NCBI GenBank assembly: GCA_023565505.1
Contig: JAIMBI010000001.1
Span: forward strand, 62,001 to 126,000
Length of the DNA stretch: 64,000 bases
Direction of reading: 5' to 3'
Source: Actinomycetes bacterium
Lineage (GTDB): Bacteria > Bacillota > Sulfobacillia > Sulfobacillales > JAIMBI01
The translations under genes were made by a program, and so were the position numbers. Below the pieces are notes generated by a model. The model worked only from the letters and a program-made list of their open reading frames with translations, made no database searches and was not told the origin of the DNA. Positions 45,397-55,074 of this stretch are shown piece after piece (positions within the stretch are counted from its first letter, which is position 1; every line of letters begins with the position of its first letter).

Positions 45397-46500
45397 ATGG
45401 TGACGGACGTCGTTGTGGTGGGCGGTGGGATCGTGGGACTCACGGCCGCGTTGAGGCTCCGCCAGGAGGGCTTGGACGTCACGGTCCTGGACGCGGGGGG
45501 ACCCGGGGCGGGGGCCTCGCCCCAGGCGGCGGGCGTGCTGGCGCCGCTTCTGGACCAGGCGAAGCCGGAACCGCTGCTGGCGATGCTCATCGACGCCGCG
45601 GCCCGGTGGCCCCGCTGGCTGGAGGAGTGGGACGACGCCGGAACGGCGCCCACGTTGCGCCATGGAGTGCTGGTGGTGGCGGAGACCGCCTTCCACCTGA
45701 CCGAATTGCGGCAGTTGGAGCGGCTGGCTCAGGCGGTGGACAAGGACGCCCGCCTCCTCGACGCGGCCCAGGTCCGCCAGGCGGTGCCCGGTACGGCCGC
45801 TTCGGTCCAGGGCGGGCTCTTCTATCCCGGCGCGGCGTGGCTGGACGCCCGTTCGCTCTACCGGTCCCTCGTCGCGCGCTGCCTCGCCGCGGGCGTCCGC
45901 ATCCGCTGGGGCACGCCCGCGGTGGGTTTCGAGCGGCGCGGCACCCGGGTGCGCGGGGTCCGGCTCATGGGCGAGATCGTGCCCGGCGGCGCCGTGATCC
46001 TGGCCGCCGGCGCGTGGAGCGGACTGTTGCTCGCCTCGGTCGGGGGGCGGCTTCCGATCGTGCCGGTGCGAGGGATCCTGGCGGAGATCGAGGGAGTGCC
46101 GGTTCCGCCCTGGCCGGTGTTCGGCCGGACGCACCACGTGGTGCCGCGACCCGACGGCACGGTCCTGGTCGGCGGCGTGGAAGAACAGGCGGGGTTTGCC
46201 GCCCACGTGACGACGCGGGCGCTCCGGCGGGTTCTTGAGGGTCAGGATCTCTACCCGCCGCTGGCGGACGGCGTGATCCGCGGCCAGGGAGCCGGCCTGC
46301 GTCCGCGGACGCCGGACGGGCTGCCCTGCCTCGGCTGGTGGCCGGGCCTCGACGGCCTGTTCGTCGCAGCCGGGCACTTCCGGAACGGGATCCTGCTGGC
46401 CCCGCTGACGGCGGAGATCGTGGCGGCGGCCGTGACCGGCGCCGAGGTGCCGATGGACCTGGGCCCGTTCCGGCCCCACCGGTTCGAGGAGGCTCCGTAA
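45397..46500 (+). CDS. thiO: Glycine oxidase ThiO-like
   Basis: This 367-residue FAD-dependent oxidase has VVVVGGGIVGLTAALRL at the N-terminus. GAWSG, HHVVPRPDGTVLVGGVEEQAGF and GHFRNGILLAPLTAE near the end match ThiO, which makes iminoglycine for thiamin thiazole synthesis. Related D-amino acid oxidases cannot be excluded, because no other thi gene is near. GGGGAGGA precedes the ATG. I saw no TPP riboswitch upstream. Confidence 0.87.
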   Translation: MVTDVVVVGGGIVGLTAALRLRQEGLDVTVLDAGGPGAGASPQAAGVLAPLLDQAKPEPLLAMLIDAAARWPRWLEEWDDAGTAPTLRHGVLVVAETAFHLTELRQLERLAQAVDKDARLLDAAQVRQAVPGTAASVQGGLFYPGAAWLDARSLYRSLVARCLAAGVRIRWGTPAVGFERRGTRVRGVRLMGEIVPGGAVILAAGAWSGLLLASVGGRLPIVPVRGILAEIEGVPVPPWPVFGRTHHVVPRPDGTVLVGGVEEQAGFAAHVTTRALRRVLEGQDLYPPLADGVIRGQGAGLRPRTPDGLPCLGWWPGLDGLFVAAGHFRNGILLAPLTAEIVAAAVTGAEVPMDLGPFRPHRFEEAP

Positions 46501-46593
46501 GCCGAGCCGACAATTTCCCGCCACGGCAGGATCCCTTCCGTCATCGGCGAACTCTTCCGACAACGAGCGCCGCCGAAGCGGGAGGGATCCACG

Positions 46594-48537
46594 ATGCAGG
46601 AGGATCGGCCGCGGGCCATCGGGTTTTTCGGACATCACGGCGTGGGCAAGACCACCCTGTTGGACACGCTGGCGCACCGCCTGGGCGTCGTCGACCGCCC
46701 GGGCCGGGTCGACGCGGGCACGTCGCTGTTGGACAGCGAGCCGGAGTCGGTCGAGCACCGGCTCACCGCCGTCCTGGGCGTCCTCACGGTACGACACGAA
46801 GGCGTGCGCTACCATCTGGTCGACGCGCCCGGCTACCTCGAGTTGGTGGCCGACCGCGAGGCCGCCCTCGCGGCGGTTGAGACGGCCGTGGTCGTGGTGG
46901 ATGCGGCCGCCGGCCTCGAGGTGGGGGCGGAGCAGGCTCTCGACCGCGCCCAATCCCTCGGGCGTGCCCTCATGATCATCGTCAATCGTCTGGACCGGCC
47001 CAACGCCCGCTTCTTCGCCGTCCTGGAGCAGGTGCGGGCACGTCTCGGCGCCGCCGTCGTCCCCGCCGCCGTGCCGGACGCCGAAGGGCCCGGCTTCGGT
47101 CGCGTCGCGAGCCTGCTCGGGACCGATCCGGTCGCCGGGGCCGAATCGTGGTACGACGCCTTGACCGACCTCGCGGCCGAGAGCGACGACGCCGTCCTGG
47201 AGCGCTACCTGGACGGCCAGCCCCTGTCCGCGGAGGAACGGCTGGCCGGACTGGCCGCGGCGTTTAGGGCGCGCCGGTGGGTTCCCGTCCTGCCGATGGC
47301 GGGGCTGAGCGGCGTCGGCCTCGACGTCCTGCTGACCTGCCTGCCGCTCTGTCCGCCGCTGAATCCCGGGCCCGGCACGCGGGCGCTGGTGTTCAAGACC
47401 CGGACCGATCCCTTCGTCGGGCGGCTGTCCTATCTCAAGGTGCTCGCCGGGACCATTCGGTCGGACGACGTGCTCACCAACAGCCGGACGGGACAGGGGG
47501 AGAAGCTGGGGACGCTTTTGCAGCTGGTGGGCAGCCGCCAGACCCCCGTCGACCGGTTGGAGGCCGGCGACATCGGTGCCGTGGCCAAGACCGAGCTGCG
47601 CACGGGCGACAGCCTGCTCGCGGACGACGCCTCCCCCGCCGATCCGCCGGTCTGCCCCGAACCCCGGTTTGCCCAGGTCGTGATTCCGGCCGGGCGGGTC
47701 GACGAGGACAAGGTGGGTCCGGCCCTGGGCCGTCTTCTGGAGGAGGATCCGGGACTTCGGGTGGAACACGAAGGCAGCGCGTTGCTGGTGGTCGGCCAGG
47801 GGGAGTTCCACCTGCAGCTGGTGGTCGAACGGCTCAAGCGGAAGTTCGGCGTCACGGTAAGTCTGGCCAACCCCCCCATCCCGTACCGGGAGACCATCCG
47901 GGCCAAGGCCAAGGCCGAGGGCAAGCACAAGAAGCAGACGGGAGGGCACGGTCAGTACGGCCACGTGTGGCTGGAGATCGAGCCGCTCGAGCCGGGGGCG
48001 TTCGAGTTCGTGGACCGGATCTTCGGAGGCGTGGTGCCGCAACAGTACCGCCCGGCCGTCGAGAAGGGGATTCGGGAGGCCATGGCCGAGGGCGTGCTGG
48101 CCGGCTACCCGGTCACCGGGGTCCGCGCCGTGTTGGTCGACGGCTCCTACCACCCCGTCGACTCGTCGGAGCTGGCTTTCAAGATTGCCGGGGCATTGGC
48201 GTTCAAGAAGGCCGTGGAACAGGCGCGGCCGGTCCTGCTCGAACCCATCGGGCGACTTGAGGTTGCGGTGCCCCGGACCCTGACCGGCGACGTCATCGGG
48301 GATTTGAATCGGCGCCGGGCCCATGTGCTGGGGGTGGACAGCCAGGGAGCGGAGGACGTGATTCACGCCGAGGTGCCGCTGGCCGAGGTGCAGCGATACG
48401 CGGTGGACCTCCGGGCGTTGAGCCAGGGTCGCGGACGGTTTGAGTTGGCTTTCGACCACTACCAGGAGGCTCCGCCCGCGGTGGCCCAGAAGGTGACCCA
48501 GGCCCGCCAGGGCACGGGGGTGACGCCGCACGCCTGA
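46594..48537 (+). CDS. EF-G-like translation factor (FusA2 family)
   Basis: This 647-residue protein has all EF-G domains but is shorter than the real EF-G (about 690 aa). The P-loop is GHHGVGKT (13-20). The switch-II motif reads DAPGY (77-81), with Tyr where EF-G has the catalytic His. The guanine motif is NRLD (131-134), not NKxD. Domains IV and V closely match the fusA fragment at the start of the window ([20 protein letters not shown]). Such paralogues are known in actinobacteria and Bacillota, with no settled function. GCGGGAGGGATCC precedes the ATG. Confidence 0.9.
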   Translation: MQEDRPRAIGFFGHHGVGKTTLLDTLAHRLGVVDRPGRVDAGTSLLDSEPESVEHRLTAVLGVLTVRHEGVRYHLVDAPGYLELVADREAALAAVETAVVVVDAAAGLEVGAEQALDRAQSLGRALMIIVNRLDRPNARFFAVLEQVRARLGAAVVPAAVPDAEGPGFGRVASLLGTDPVAGAESWYDALTDLAAESDDAVLERYLDGQPLSAEERLAGLAAAFRARRWVPVLPMAGLSGVGLDVLLTCLPLCPPLNPGPGTRALVFKTRTDPFVGRLSYLKVLAGTIRSDDVLTNSRTGQGEKLGTLLQLVGSRQTPVDRLEAGDIGAVAKTELRTGDSLLADDASPADPPVCPEPRFAQVVIPAGRVDEDKVGPALGRLLEEDPGLRVEHEGSALLVVGQGEFHLQLVVERLKRKFGVTVSLANPPIPYRETIRAKAKAEGKHKKQTGGHGQYGHVWLEIEPLEPGAFEFVDRIFGGVVPQQYRPAVEKGIREAMAEGVLAGYPVTGVRAVLVDGSYHPVDSSELAFKIAGALAFKKAVEQARPVLLEPIGRLEVAVPRTLTGDVIGDLNRRRAHVLGVDSQGAEDVIHAEVPLAEVQRYAVDLRALSQGRGRFELAFDHYQEAPPAVAQKVTQARQGTGVTPHA

Positions 48538-48699
48538 GGGGGCGGGCCTCCCCACGGACCGCCGAATTGTGATAGACTGGCCCACTAGAATGGTGCGGAC
48601 CGGTCGGAGCGACGACCGCACCGGTCGGGGAGCGGACGCGGGCAGGGCCGACGTCCAGGCGATCGCCGGGCCGTCCTGAGGGCACGCGGGAGGTTGACA

Positions 48700-49257
48700 T
48701 TGGAGCAGTTGCTGGCGGCGCTGGCTCAACTGGCGCGCCTCACCGTCGGGGCCCCGCCGGCGCAACTGATGGTGGGCTACCTTCTGGGCAACGCCGAGCG
48801 GGTGCGGTTCGTCAGCCGCATCCGCAGTGACGCCGAACTGGCGATGAGCTTTGGCGTCCATCGCCGTATCGAGGTTCCCATCGTGCCCTGGCAAGGGTTC
48901 ATCCGGGGAGTGCCCATCCCCGACCCCTTGCTGTGGATCGATGCCGCTCGCCCGTACCGCACGGCGCCCATCGCCGTGCGCGTCCTGACGGACGACCGGA
49001 CGCTGACGGAACTGCTCCGGACCCAGATGGACCCGGCGGAACAGCGCGAGCGCCGACGGGACCTCGAGGCCCGCATCGAGCAGCTCCGCCAGGAAGTTGA
49101 CCGCACCCTCGACATCTACGGCGAGTTGAGGCGCCTCATGGCGGAGCCCGGCGAACACGATCCGAACCTGCCGCACTTCTACCGGTTGGCCCAACAGCAG
49201 ATGGGCCAGTTGGGCGAGGAATTGGCCCGGCTCAAGGAGCGGCTGGAGGAGGCGTGA
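48700..49257 (+). CDS. Hypothetical protein with C-terminal coiled coil
   Basis: I do not recognise this 185-residue protein. The first 110 residues are a compact mixed domain. Residues 110-185 are rich in Arg, Glu and Leu and likely form a coiled coil (EQRERRRDLEARIEQLRQEV, GELARLKERLEEA-like end). The TTG at 48700 lies six bases after GCGGGAGG; another TTG at 48694 is too close. It sits before hom but 55 bases apart. Confidence 0.7.
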   Translation: MEQLLAALAQLARLTVGAPPAQLMVGYLLGNAERVRFVSRIRSDAELAMSFGVHRRIEVPIVPWQGFIRGVPIPDPLLWIDAARPYRTAPIAVRVLTDDRTLTELLRTQMDPAEQRERRRDLEARIEQLRQEVDRTLDIYGELRRLMAEPGEHDPNLPHFYRLAQQQMGQLGEELARLKERLEEA

Positions 49258-49312
49258 ATCCGGGCCGTCGGCCGCAGGCGGCGTCAGCCGACGGGAAGGG
49301 AACGGGCAGCAC

Positions 49313-50581
49313 TTGAAGATTGGACTCATGGGGCTGGGCACGGTCGGCCGGGCCTTCCTGCGGGCCTTGGCCGAAAACCGTGACGACATCGGTCGAAGGC
49401 TGGCCGAACCGCTGGAGGTCACCCGCATCCTGGTGCGGGATCCGGCGCGGCATCCGGAGGAACGCCACCGGTTGACCACGGATGCGCGGGACATCCTGGA
49501 CGACCCCGAGATCTCGGTCGTGGTCGAGGTGATGGGCGGCCGGGAGCCCGCCCGCACGTACATGCTGGAGGCGCTCCGCCGCGGCAAGTCGGTGGTGACG
49601 GCGAACAAGGAGGTCCTCGCGTACGCCGGCCCGGAGCTGTGGGCGGCGGCGGAAGCAGGCCAAGCGGACCTGCGTTTCGAGGCGAGCGTGGGCGGCGGCA
49701 TCCCGGTGGTGCAGGGACTGACACAGGGCTTGGCGGCGGACCGGGTGCGGTCGGTCGTCGGCATTGTCAACGGGACCACCAACTACATCCTGACCCGCAT
49801 GACCGACGAAGGGTCTTCGTTCGAGCAGGCGCTGGCGGCGGCCCAGGCCGCCGGCTATGCCGAGGCGGACCCCACGGACGACTTGGACGGCCACGACGCC
49901 GCCCGCAAAATCGCCATCCTCGCCTCCATCGCCTTCGGCGCCCACGTGAGCCCGGACGACGTGGCCGTCGAGGGCATCCGGCACGTGACCGCCGAGGACA
50001 TCCGCTACGGCCAGGGGCAAGGCTGGCGGCTCAAGGTCGTGGCCAGTGCCCGCCTGGAGGCCGACGGACTCCTGCTGCGGGTCGGCCCCGCCTTCCTGCC
50101 GCAGGATCATCCCCTGGCGGGCGTCTCCGGGGCCTACAACGCGATCCTGGTCGAAGGGGAACCGGTCGGGCAGGTCATGTTCTTCGGCCCCGGGGCCGGG
50201 GGAGGTCCTACGGCCAGTGCGGTGCTCGGCGACGTGATCGAGATCGCCTGGGGCCGTCACCAAGGCGTGTCGGCGCCGCGGCCGGTGCGGTATCGGCCCT
50301 GTCCCCTGAAGGACCCGGCCACGGACGAACTCGCCGCCTACTGGCGCCTCGACGTGGTGGATCGGCCCGGGACCTTGGCTCAGGTGGCCCAGGCGCTCTC
50401 GGAGGCGTCGGTGAGCCTGCGATCCGTCGAACAGCGACCCAAGCCGGACGGTCGCGCGACGCTGTTGTTGGTGACGCACCGGTGCCGGGAAGGGGCCCTG
50501 CGCCAGGCGGTGGCCAACACCGGGCGGCTTCCCGTAGTCCTGTCGATGGGTCCCCCAATCCGCGTCGAGGGAGTGGACTAG
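49313..50581 (+). CDS. hom: Homoserine dehydrogenase
   Basis: This 422-residue enzyme reduces aspartate semialdehyde to homoserine. GLMGLGTVGRAFL binds NAD(P)H, TANKEVLA and GGGIPVVQGL line the active site, and GIVNGTTNYILTRM and ADPTDDLDGHDAARK are family signatures. A C-terminal ACT domain (VVDRPGTLAQVAQALSEASVSL) suggests feedback control by threonine. It starts with TTG after AAGGGAACGGG. hom, thrC, thrB and lysC form one operon. Confidence 0.95.
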   Translation: MKIGLMGLGTVGRAFLRALAENRDDIGRRLAEPLEVTRILVRDPARHPEERHRLTTDARDILDDPEISVVVEVMGGREPARTYMLEALRRGKSVVTANKEVLAYAGPELWAAAEAGQADLRFEASVGGGIPVVQGLTQGLAADRVRSVVGIVNGTTNYILTRMTDEGSSFEQALAAAQAAGYAEADPTDDLDGHDAARKIAILASIAFGAHVSPDDVAVEGIRHVTAEDIRYGQGQGWRLKVVASARLEADGLLLRVGPAFLPQDHPLAGVSGAYNAILVEGEPVGQVMFFGPGAGGGPTASAVLGDVIEIAWGRHQGVSAPRPVRYRPCPLKDPATDELAAYWRLDVVDRPGTLAQVAQALSEASVSLRSVEQRPKPDGRATLLLVTHRCREGALRQAVANTGRLPVVLSMGPPIRVEGVD

Positions 50582-50583
50582 TC

Positions 50584-51642
50584 TTGTGGCCGGGCGTCAT
50601 CGAACGGTATCGCGCGTGGTTGCCGGTATCGGAGCACACGCCGGTGGTGACCCTGCGTGAGGGTAACACCCCGCTGGTCGAGGCTCCGGGGTTGCTGGGC
50701 CGCGGCAAGACCTTGTGGCTCAAGTTCGAGGGGCTCAACCCCACGGGTTCGTTCAAGGATCGGGGCATGACGCTGGCCGTGAGCAAGGCCAAGGAAGCCG
50801 GCGCCCGCACCGTCATCTGTGCCTCCACCGGCAACACCTCGGCAGCGGCGGCGGCCTACGCGGCCCGGGCGGGCATGACCTGCGTGGTGGTCATCCCGGA
50901 CGGCCGCATCGCCGTCGGCAAACTGGCGCAGGCGCTGGCCCACGGCGCCCGGGTGGTGGCGCTGGCGGGCAACTTCGACGAGGCGCTGGCCCACGTCCGG
51001 GCGCTGGCCGAGCAGCACCCCGCCCTGGCGCTGGTCAACTCCGTCAACCCCTTCCGCCTGGAAGGCCAGAAGACCGCCGCCTTCGAGATCGTCGACGCGC
51101 TGGGCCATGCCCCGACGCACCTCGCCCTGCCGGTGGGCAACGCAGGCAACATTACCGCCTACGGGATGGGATTCCGGGCCTACCGGGACGCCGGCCGCAT
51201 CCCCGCCTTGCCCCGGCTGCTCGGATTCCAGGCGGCCGGGGCCGCTCCCCTGGTCCTGGGGCATCCGGTCGAGCATCCCGAAACGGTGGCGACCGCGATC
51301 CGCATCGGCCGACCGGCCAGCGGCGAGCGCGCCCTCGCGGCGGTGGCGGAGTCGGGGGGTCGGGTCGAGGCGGTGACCGACGCGGAGATCCTCGATGCCT
51401 ACCGGCGGCTTGCCACCACGGTGGGCATCCTGGCCGAACCGGCGTCCTGTGCGGCCGTCGCCGGCGTCTTGAAGCTCGAGCGGGAGGGGTACTTTGCCGC
51501 GGGGGACGAGGTGGTGGTGGTTCTGACCGGTCATGGCCTCAAGGACCCCGACACGGCCCGTGCGGTGTCCGGGGTCGAGCCCATCCGGGCGTCCAGCCGC
51601 GCGGAGATCGAGGCGCTCCTCGAGTTGGCGACGCCGTCGTGA
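50584..51642 (+). CDS. thrC: Threonine synthase
   Basis: This 352-residue PLP enzyme makes threonine from phosphohomoserine. The PLP lysine is K58 in PTGSFKDRGM. ASTGNTSAAAAAYAARAGM and LPVGNAGNITAYGMGF bind the phosphate. It begins with TTG 50584, two bases after the hom stop, behind GAGGGAG. Length and layout fit the short Gram-positive type. Confidence 0.94.
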   Translation: MWPGVIERYRAWLPVSEHTPVVTLREGNTPLVEAPGLLGRGKTLWLKFEGLNPTGSFKDRGMTLAVSKAKEAGARTVICASTGNTSAAAAAYAARAGMTCVVVIPDGRIAVGKLAQALAHGARVVALAGNFDEALAHVRALAEQHPALALVNSVNPFRLEGQKTAAFEIVDALGHAPTHLALPVGNAGNITAYGMGFRAYRDAGRIPALPRLLGFQAAGAAPLVLGHPVEHPETVATAIRIGRPASGERALAAVAESGGRVEAVTDAEILDAYRRLATTVGILAEPASCAAVAGVLKLEREGYFAAGDEVVVVLTGHGLKDPDTARAVSGVEPIRASSRAEIEALLELATPS

Positions 51643-52553
51643 TCCGCGTCAGCGTGCCCGCCACCAGTGCCAACCTCGGGCCGGGGCTCGACGCGTTCGG
51701 GCTGGCGTTGGACCTGTGGAACCGCTTCGAGCTGGCGCCCGCCGCCGGGGCATCGGCCGTGACGGTGGAAGGGGTCGACGCCGACCGGGTTCCCGTCAGG
51801 CCCGACGCGAATCCGGTCCTCCTGGCGGCTGAGGCGGTCTTCCGCTACAAAGGCCGCCCGGCGCCCGCCCTGACGGTGCACATCACGAGCCGCATCCCCA
51901 TCGGCCGTGGACTCGGTTCCAGCGCGACCGCGGTGCTCGCCGGGGCCTTGGCGGCGGATCACCTGACGGGCGGCGGGCTGGGTCCGGACGAGATCCTGAA
52001 TCTGACGGCGGGGATTGAAGGGCACGCCGACAATCTCAGTGCGGCCCTGCTGGGCGGCATGGCCCTGGTCTATCACGGCACGGCGGGCTACCATGCCGTG
52101 GCGCTGCCGCATCCCGACGGCCTGGTCGCCGTGGTGGCGATCCCCGAGCAGCCGCTGGCCACCAAGGCGGCACGGGCCCGGCTGCCCGAGGCGGTGCCGC
52201 TGGCCGACGCGACCTTCAACGTGGCGCGGGCCTCCCTGCTGGTCGCGGGTCTCATGCTGAACCGGCTCGAGTGGCTCCGGGAGGGGTGCCGGGACCGGTT
52301 GCACCAGCCCTACCGGGCGGCGCTGGTGCCCGGTTTCGAGGCGGCCGTGGGTGCCGCCCTCGACGCGGGGGCGGTGGCGGCGAGTCTGTCCGGATCCGGA
52401 TCGTCCGTCCTGGCCCTGGCCCGCCGGGCGGAGGCCGAATCGGTCCGGGCGGCCGTCGAAACAGCGTGGCGGCGACTGGAGATCCCGGCCCGCGTGGTGG
52501 TGCTGGACATCTCGGGAGCCGGAGCGCGGGTGGAGGGATGCGACAAGCCATGA
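51639..52553 (+). CDS. thrB: Homoserine kinase
   Basis: This 304-residue GHMP-family kinase phosphorylates homoserine. VPATSANLGPGLDAFGLAL, the ATP loop PIGRGLGSSATAV and LSGSGSSVLALA are its three motifs. The GTG start overlaps the thrC stop (GTGA), and the end overlaps the lysC start. Confidence 0.94.
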   Translation: MIRVSVPATSANLGPGLDAFGLALDLWNRFELAPAAGASAVTVEGVDADRVPVRPDANPVLLAAEAVFRYKGRPAPALTVHITSRIPIGRGLGSSATAVLAGALAADHLTGGGLGPDEILNLTAGIEGHADNLSAALLGGMALVYHGTAGYHAVALPHPDGLVAVVAIPEQPLATKAARARLPEAVPLADATFNVARASLLVAGLMLNRLEWLREGCRDRLHQPYRAALVPGFEAAVGAALDAGAVAASLSGSGSSVLALARRAEAESVRAAVETAWRRLEIPARVVVLDISGAGARVEGCDKP

Positions 52554-53776
52554 GCATCGTGGTGCAGAAATTCGGCGGCACGTCGGTCGCCGACGTGGAG
52601 CGGATCAAGCGGGTGGCGGGCCGGGTCGCCGCCACGGTGCGGGCGGGCCACCAAGTGGTGGTCGTGGTTTCGGCCATGGGGCACACCACGGACGAACTGG
52701 TGGACTTGGCTGCGGCCATCTCCTCCCGTCCGGATCCCCAGACCATGGACGTGCTGCTGGCCACCGGCGAGCAGGTGTCCATCGCGCTGGTCGCCTTGGC
52801 GCTGATGGAACTGGGGATCCGGGCGCGGGCGCTCTTGGGCGGCGAGGCGGGCATCCGCACCGACGGCGTGCACCAGCGGGCCCGGGTGGTCGCGGTCGAC
52901 CCAGAACCCCTCAATACCTGGCTGGCCCGGGGGGTCACACCGGTGGTGGCGGGGTTTCAAGGCGTCGCCCCGGACGGGACCATCACCACGCTCGGGCGTG
53001 GCGGTTCCGATCTGACCGCGGTGGCGCTCGCCGCCGCCGTGCGGGCCGATGCCTGCGAGATCTACAGCGACGTGGCGGGCATCTATACCGCAGACCCGCG
53101 CATCGTACCGCGGGTCCGCAAGCTGGCCGTGGTGTCCTACGAGGAGATGATGGAGCTGTCCAGTCTGGGGGCGCAGGTGCTGCAGGGGCGGGCGGTCGAC
53201 TACGCCCGGGCCCACGGCGTCACCATCCACGCGCGCTCGACGTTCGAGGACGGCCCGGGCACTCTCATCACGGAGCAGGCGAAGGAGGCGGGGGCGATGG
53301 AGCGGGGACAGGTCGTGACGGGTGTGGCCTACGACGGGCAGGTGGCAAAGATCTGCCTCATCGGGGTGCCGGATCGCCCGGGCGTGGCGTCCCGCATCTT
53401 CTCCGAGCTCGGCCGGCACAACATCAACGTCGACATGATCGTCCAGAGCGTGGACCGAAACCAGGTGACGGATCTGTGCTTCACGGTCCAGCGCGCGGAC
53501 CTGACCCGGGCGCTCGACCTGGCCCGAGAGGTAGCGTCCGCCGTCGGCGCGGCGGGGGTCAGCGCGGACGAGAACGTCGCCAAGGTGTCGGCCGTCGGCG
53601 CGGGGATGGCGGACCATCCCGGGGTGGCGGCGACGATGTTCGCCGCGTTGGCGGAACGGAAGATCAACATCCAGATGATCAGCACGTCGGAGATTAAGAT
53701 CTCGTGCCTGGTGGACGCGGAGCACGGCCACGAGGCCGTGCGGGCCATCCACGAGGCGTTCGGGCTGGGCGAATAA
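52550..53776 (+). CDS. lysC: Aspartate kinase
   Basis: Aspartokinase (408 aa) starts lysine, threonine and methionine synthesis. VVQKFGGTSVADVERIK, TLGRGGSDLTAVALAAA and YSDVAGIYTADPR form the kinase domain. Two ACT domains follow (GVPDRPGVASRIFSEL, GMADHPGVAATMFAAL), which usually bind lysine or threonine. ATG 52550 lies 12 bases after GGAGGG, overlapping thrB. A rarer arrangement puts lysC last in the operon. An internal beta-subunit start is possible but not visible. Confidence 0.95.
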   Translation: MSIVVQKFGGTSVADVERIKRVAGRVAATVRAGHQVVVVVSAMGHTTDELVDLAAAISSRPDPQTMDVLLATGEQVSIALVALALMELGIRARALLGGEAGIRTDGVHQRARVVAVDPEPLNTWLARGVTPVVAGFQGVAPDGTITTLGRGGSDLTAVALAAAVRADACEIYSDVAGIYTADPRIVPRVRKLAVVSYEEMMELSSLGAQVLQGRAVDYARAHGVTIHARSTFEDGPGTLITEQAKEAGAMERGQVVTGVAYDGQVAKICLIGVPDRPGVASRIFSELGRHNINVDMIVQSVDRNQVTDLCFTVQRADLTRALDLAREVASAVGAAGVSADENVAKVSAVGAGMADHPGVAATMFAALAERKINIQMISTSEIKISCLVDAEHGHEAVRAIHEAFGLGE

Positions 53777-53786
53777 GGCGCGGGCC

Positions 53787-54881
53787 GTGCGCACCGGGAC
53801 GGCGACCCTGCCGCTTCACGACGGCCGGTGCCCGCCCTGGCTCTTCCGGCGGATGGCGTCCCTGGCGGGGGCGGTCGCAGAAGCCATCGTGGAGGAATTC
53901 TCGCCCGCCACGCTGCTTGAGCGCTTGGCGGATCCCGGTTGGTTCCAGGCGTTCGGGGCGGTGCTGGGCTTCGACTGGCATTCGTCGGGCCTCACCACGG
54001 TGACGGCCGCGGCGCTGAAGGCGGGCCTCGCCGCGCGCAGCCGGGACCTTGGGGTGTACGTGGCCGGCGGCAAGGGGGCCCACGCCCGCCGGACGCCGGC
54101 CGAGATCCGGGGCGCGGCGGAGAGCGGGTGGCTCCGCGTGGATCCCGAACCGCTGGTGGCGACGTCGCGACTGGTCGCCAAGGTCGACAACGCGGCGGTT
54201 CAGGACGGCTACCAGCTCTACCATCATGTCTTCGTGTTCACCGCCGCGGGTGCGTGGGCCGTCATCCAGCAAGGGATGCCGGCGGCGGCAGGCGGCACCA
54301 TGGCCCGGCGCTACCACTGGTTGTCGGACCGGGTGGCGGACCCGGTGGTGGAACCCCACACGGGGATCGTAGGCGATGTCGCCGTCGTCCCCGAGGTGCT
54401 GGACCTGACCGCGGGCGCTTCCGCGGCCGTCCGCGCCGCGACCCCGCGCCTCCTGCGGGAGGTGCCCCGGGCCGAGGTCAGCCGGGGTCTGGCCACGCTG
54501 CGGGACGGCGACTGGGCCTACGCGGTGGGACATGCCATCCCCGGAGCGGACGTCCTGGACCGTCTGCTCCTCAGGTTGTACGACCGTCCTCCGGAGGACT
54601 TCCGGGACCTCCTGCTGACGGACGGCGTGGGCCCGAAGAGCCTCAGGGCGCTCGTCATGCTGGCGGAGATGATCTACGGCGTCCGCGCCGCGCGCACCGA
54701 CCCGGTGCGGTACAGCTTCGCCCACGGCGGCAAGGACGGCCACCCTTATCCGGTGGACCGGACCCGCTACGACCAGAGCATCGACGTGCTGGAGCGGGCG
54801 CTGGAACGGGCCCGCCGCGGGCAGCCCGACGCCCTCGCCGCGCTCCGTCGGCTGGCCCGCTGGCGGACCGCCTCCGGCTAG
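53787..54881 (+). CDS. DUF763 family protein
   Basis: This 364-residue protein matches DUF763, which is most common in thermophilic archaea and bacteria. RTGTATLPLHDGRCPPWLFRRMASLAGA and VLGFDWHSSGLTTVTAAALK are typical, as is the helix-hairpin-helix-like DGVGPKSLRALVMLAEMIYG. The function is unknown; nucleic-acid binding is suggested by the hairpin motif. The GTG start has a weak site and lies 10 bases after lysC. Confidence 0.85.
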   Translation: MRTGTATLPLHDGRCPPWLFRRMASLAGAVAEAIVEEFSPATLLERLADPGWFQAFGAVLGFDWHSSGLTTVTAAALKAGLAARSRDLGVYVAGGKGAHARRTPAEIRGAAESGWLRVDPEPLVATSRLVAKVDNAAVQDGYQLYHHVFVFTAAGAWAVIQQGMPAAAGGTMARRYHWLSDRVADPVVEPHTGIVGDVAVVPEVLDLTAGASAAVRAATPRLLREVPRAEVSRGLATLRDGDWAYAVGHAIPGADVLDRLLLRLYDRPPEDFRDLLLTDGVGPKSLRALVMLAEMIYGVRAARTDPVRYSFAHGGKDGHPYPVDRTRYDQSIDVLERALERARRGQPDALAALRRLARWRTASG

Positions 54882-54935
54882 TCGACCACCCGCCCGGTCA
54901 TACTAGGACCAGCGTGCCGGGCGGAGGGATGCGCA

Positions 54936-55058
54936 ATGTTCGGCTTTCGCCACCTGAGCCTCACGGTCATCGTGCTCATTGCGACGGCCGTGGTGGCCAT
55001 CCTGCTCGGCCTGTTCTTCCTTTCCTTCCTCGTGGCGCCGCGGGTCTTTCCCGGCTAG
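54936..55058 (+). CDS. 40-residue single-helix membrane peptide
   Basis: The peptide MFGFRHLSLTVIVLIA..., 40 residues, is almost one long hydrophobic helix (residues 8-33) ending VAPRVFPG. GGCGGAGGGATGCGCA gives good spacing to the ATG. It is probably a small membrane protein of unknown role. The region upstream has CATACT as a possible -10. Confidence 0.6.
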   Translation: MFGFRHLSLTVIVLIATAVVAILLGLFFLSFLVAPRVFPG

Positions 55059-55074
55059 GCGGGCCGGGACCGGG

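Noticed and set aside
49258-49312. T-box or lysine riboswitch before the hom operon
   Set aside because: The gap is only 55 bases and has no T-box core or lysine aptamer elements.
45238-49782. A very long open frame on the minus strand opposite thiO, the EF-G paralogue and hom
   Set aside because: It is antisense to well-supported genes, has no family resemblance and is an expected by-product of high GC content. The same holds for the long minus-strand frame at 26643-29795.
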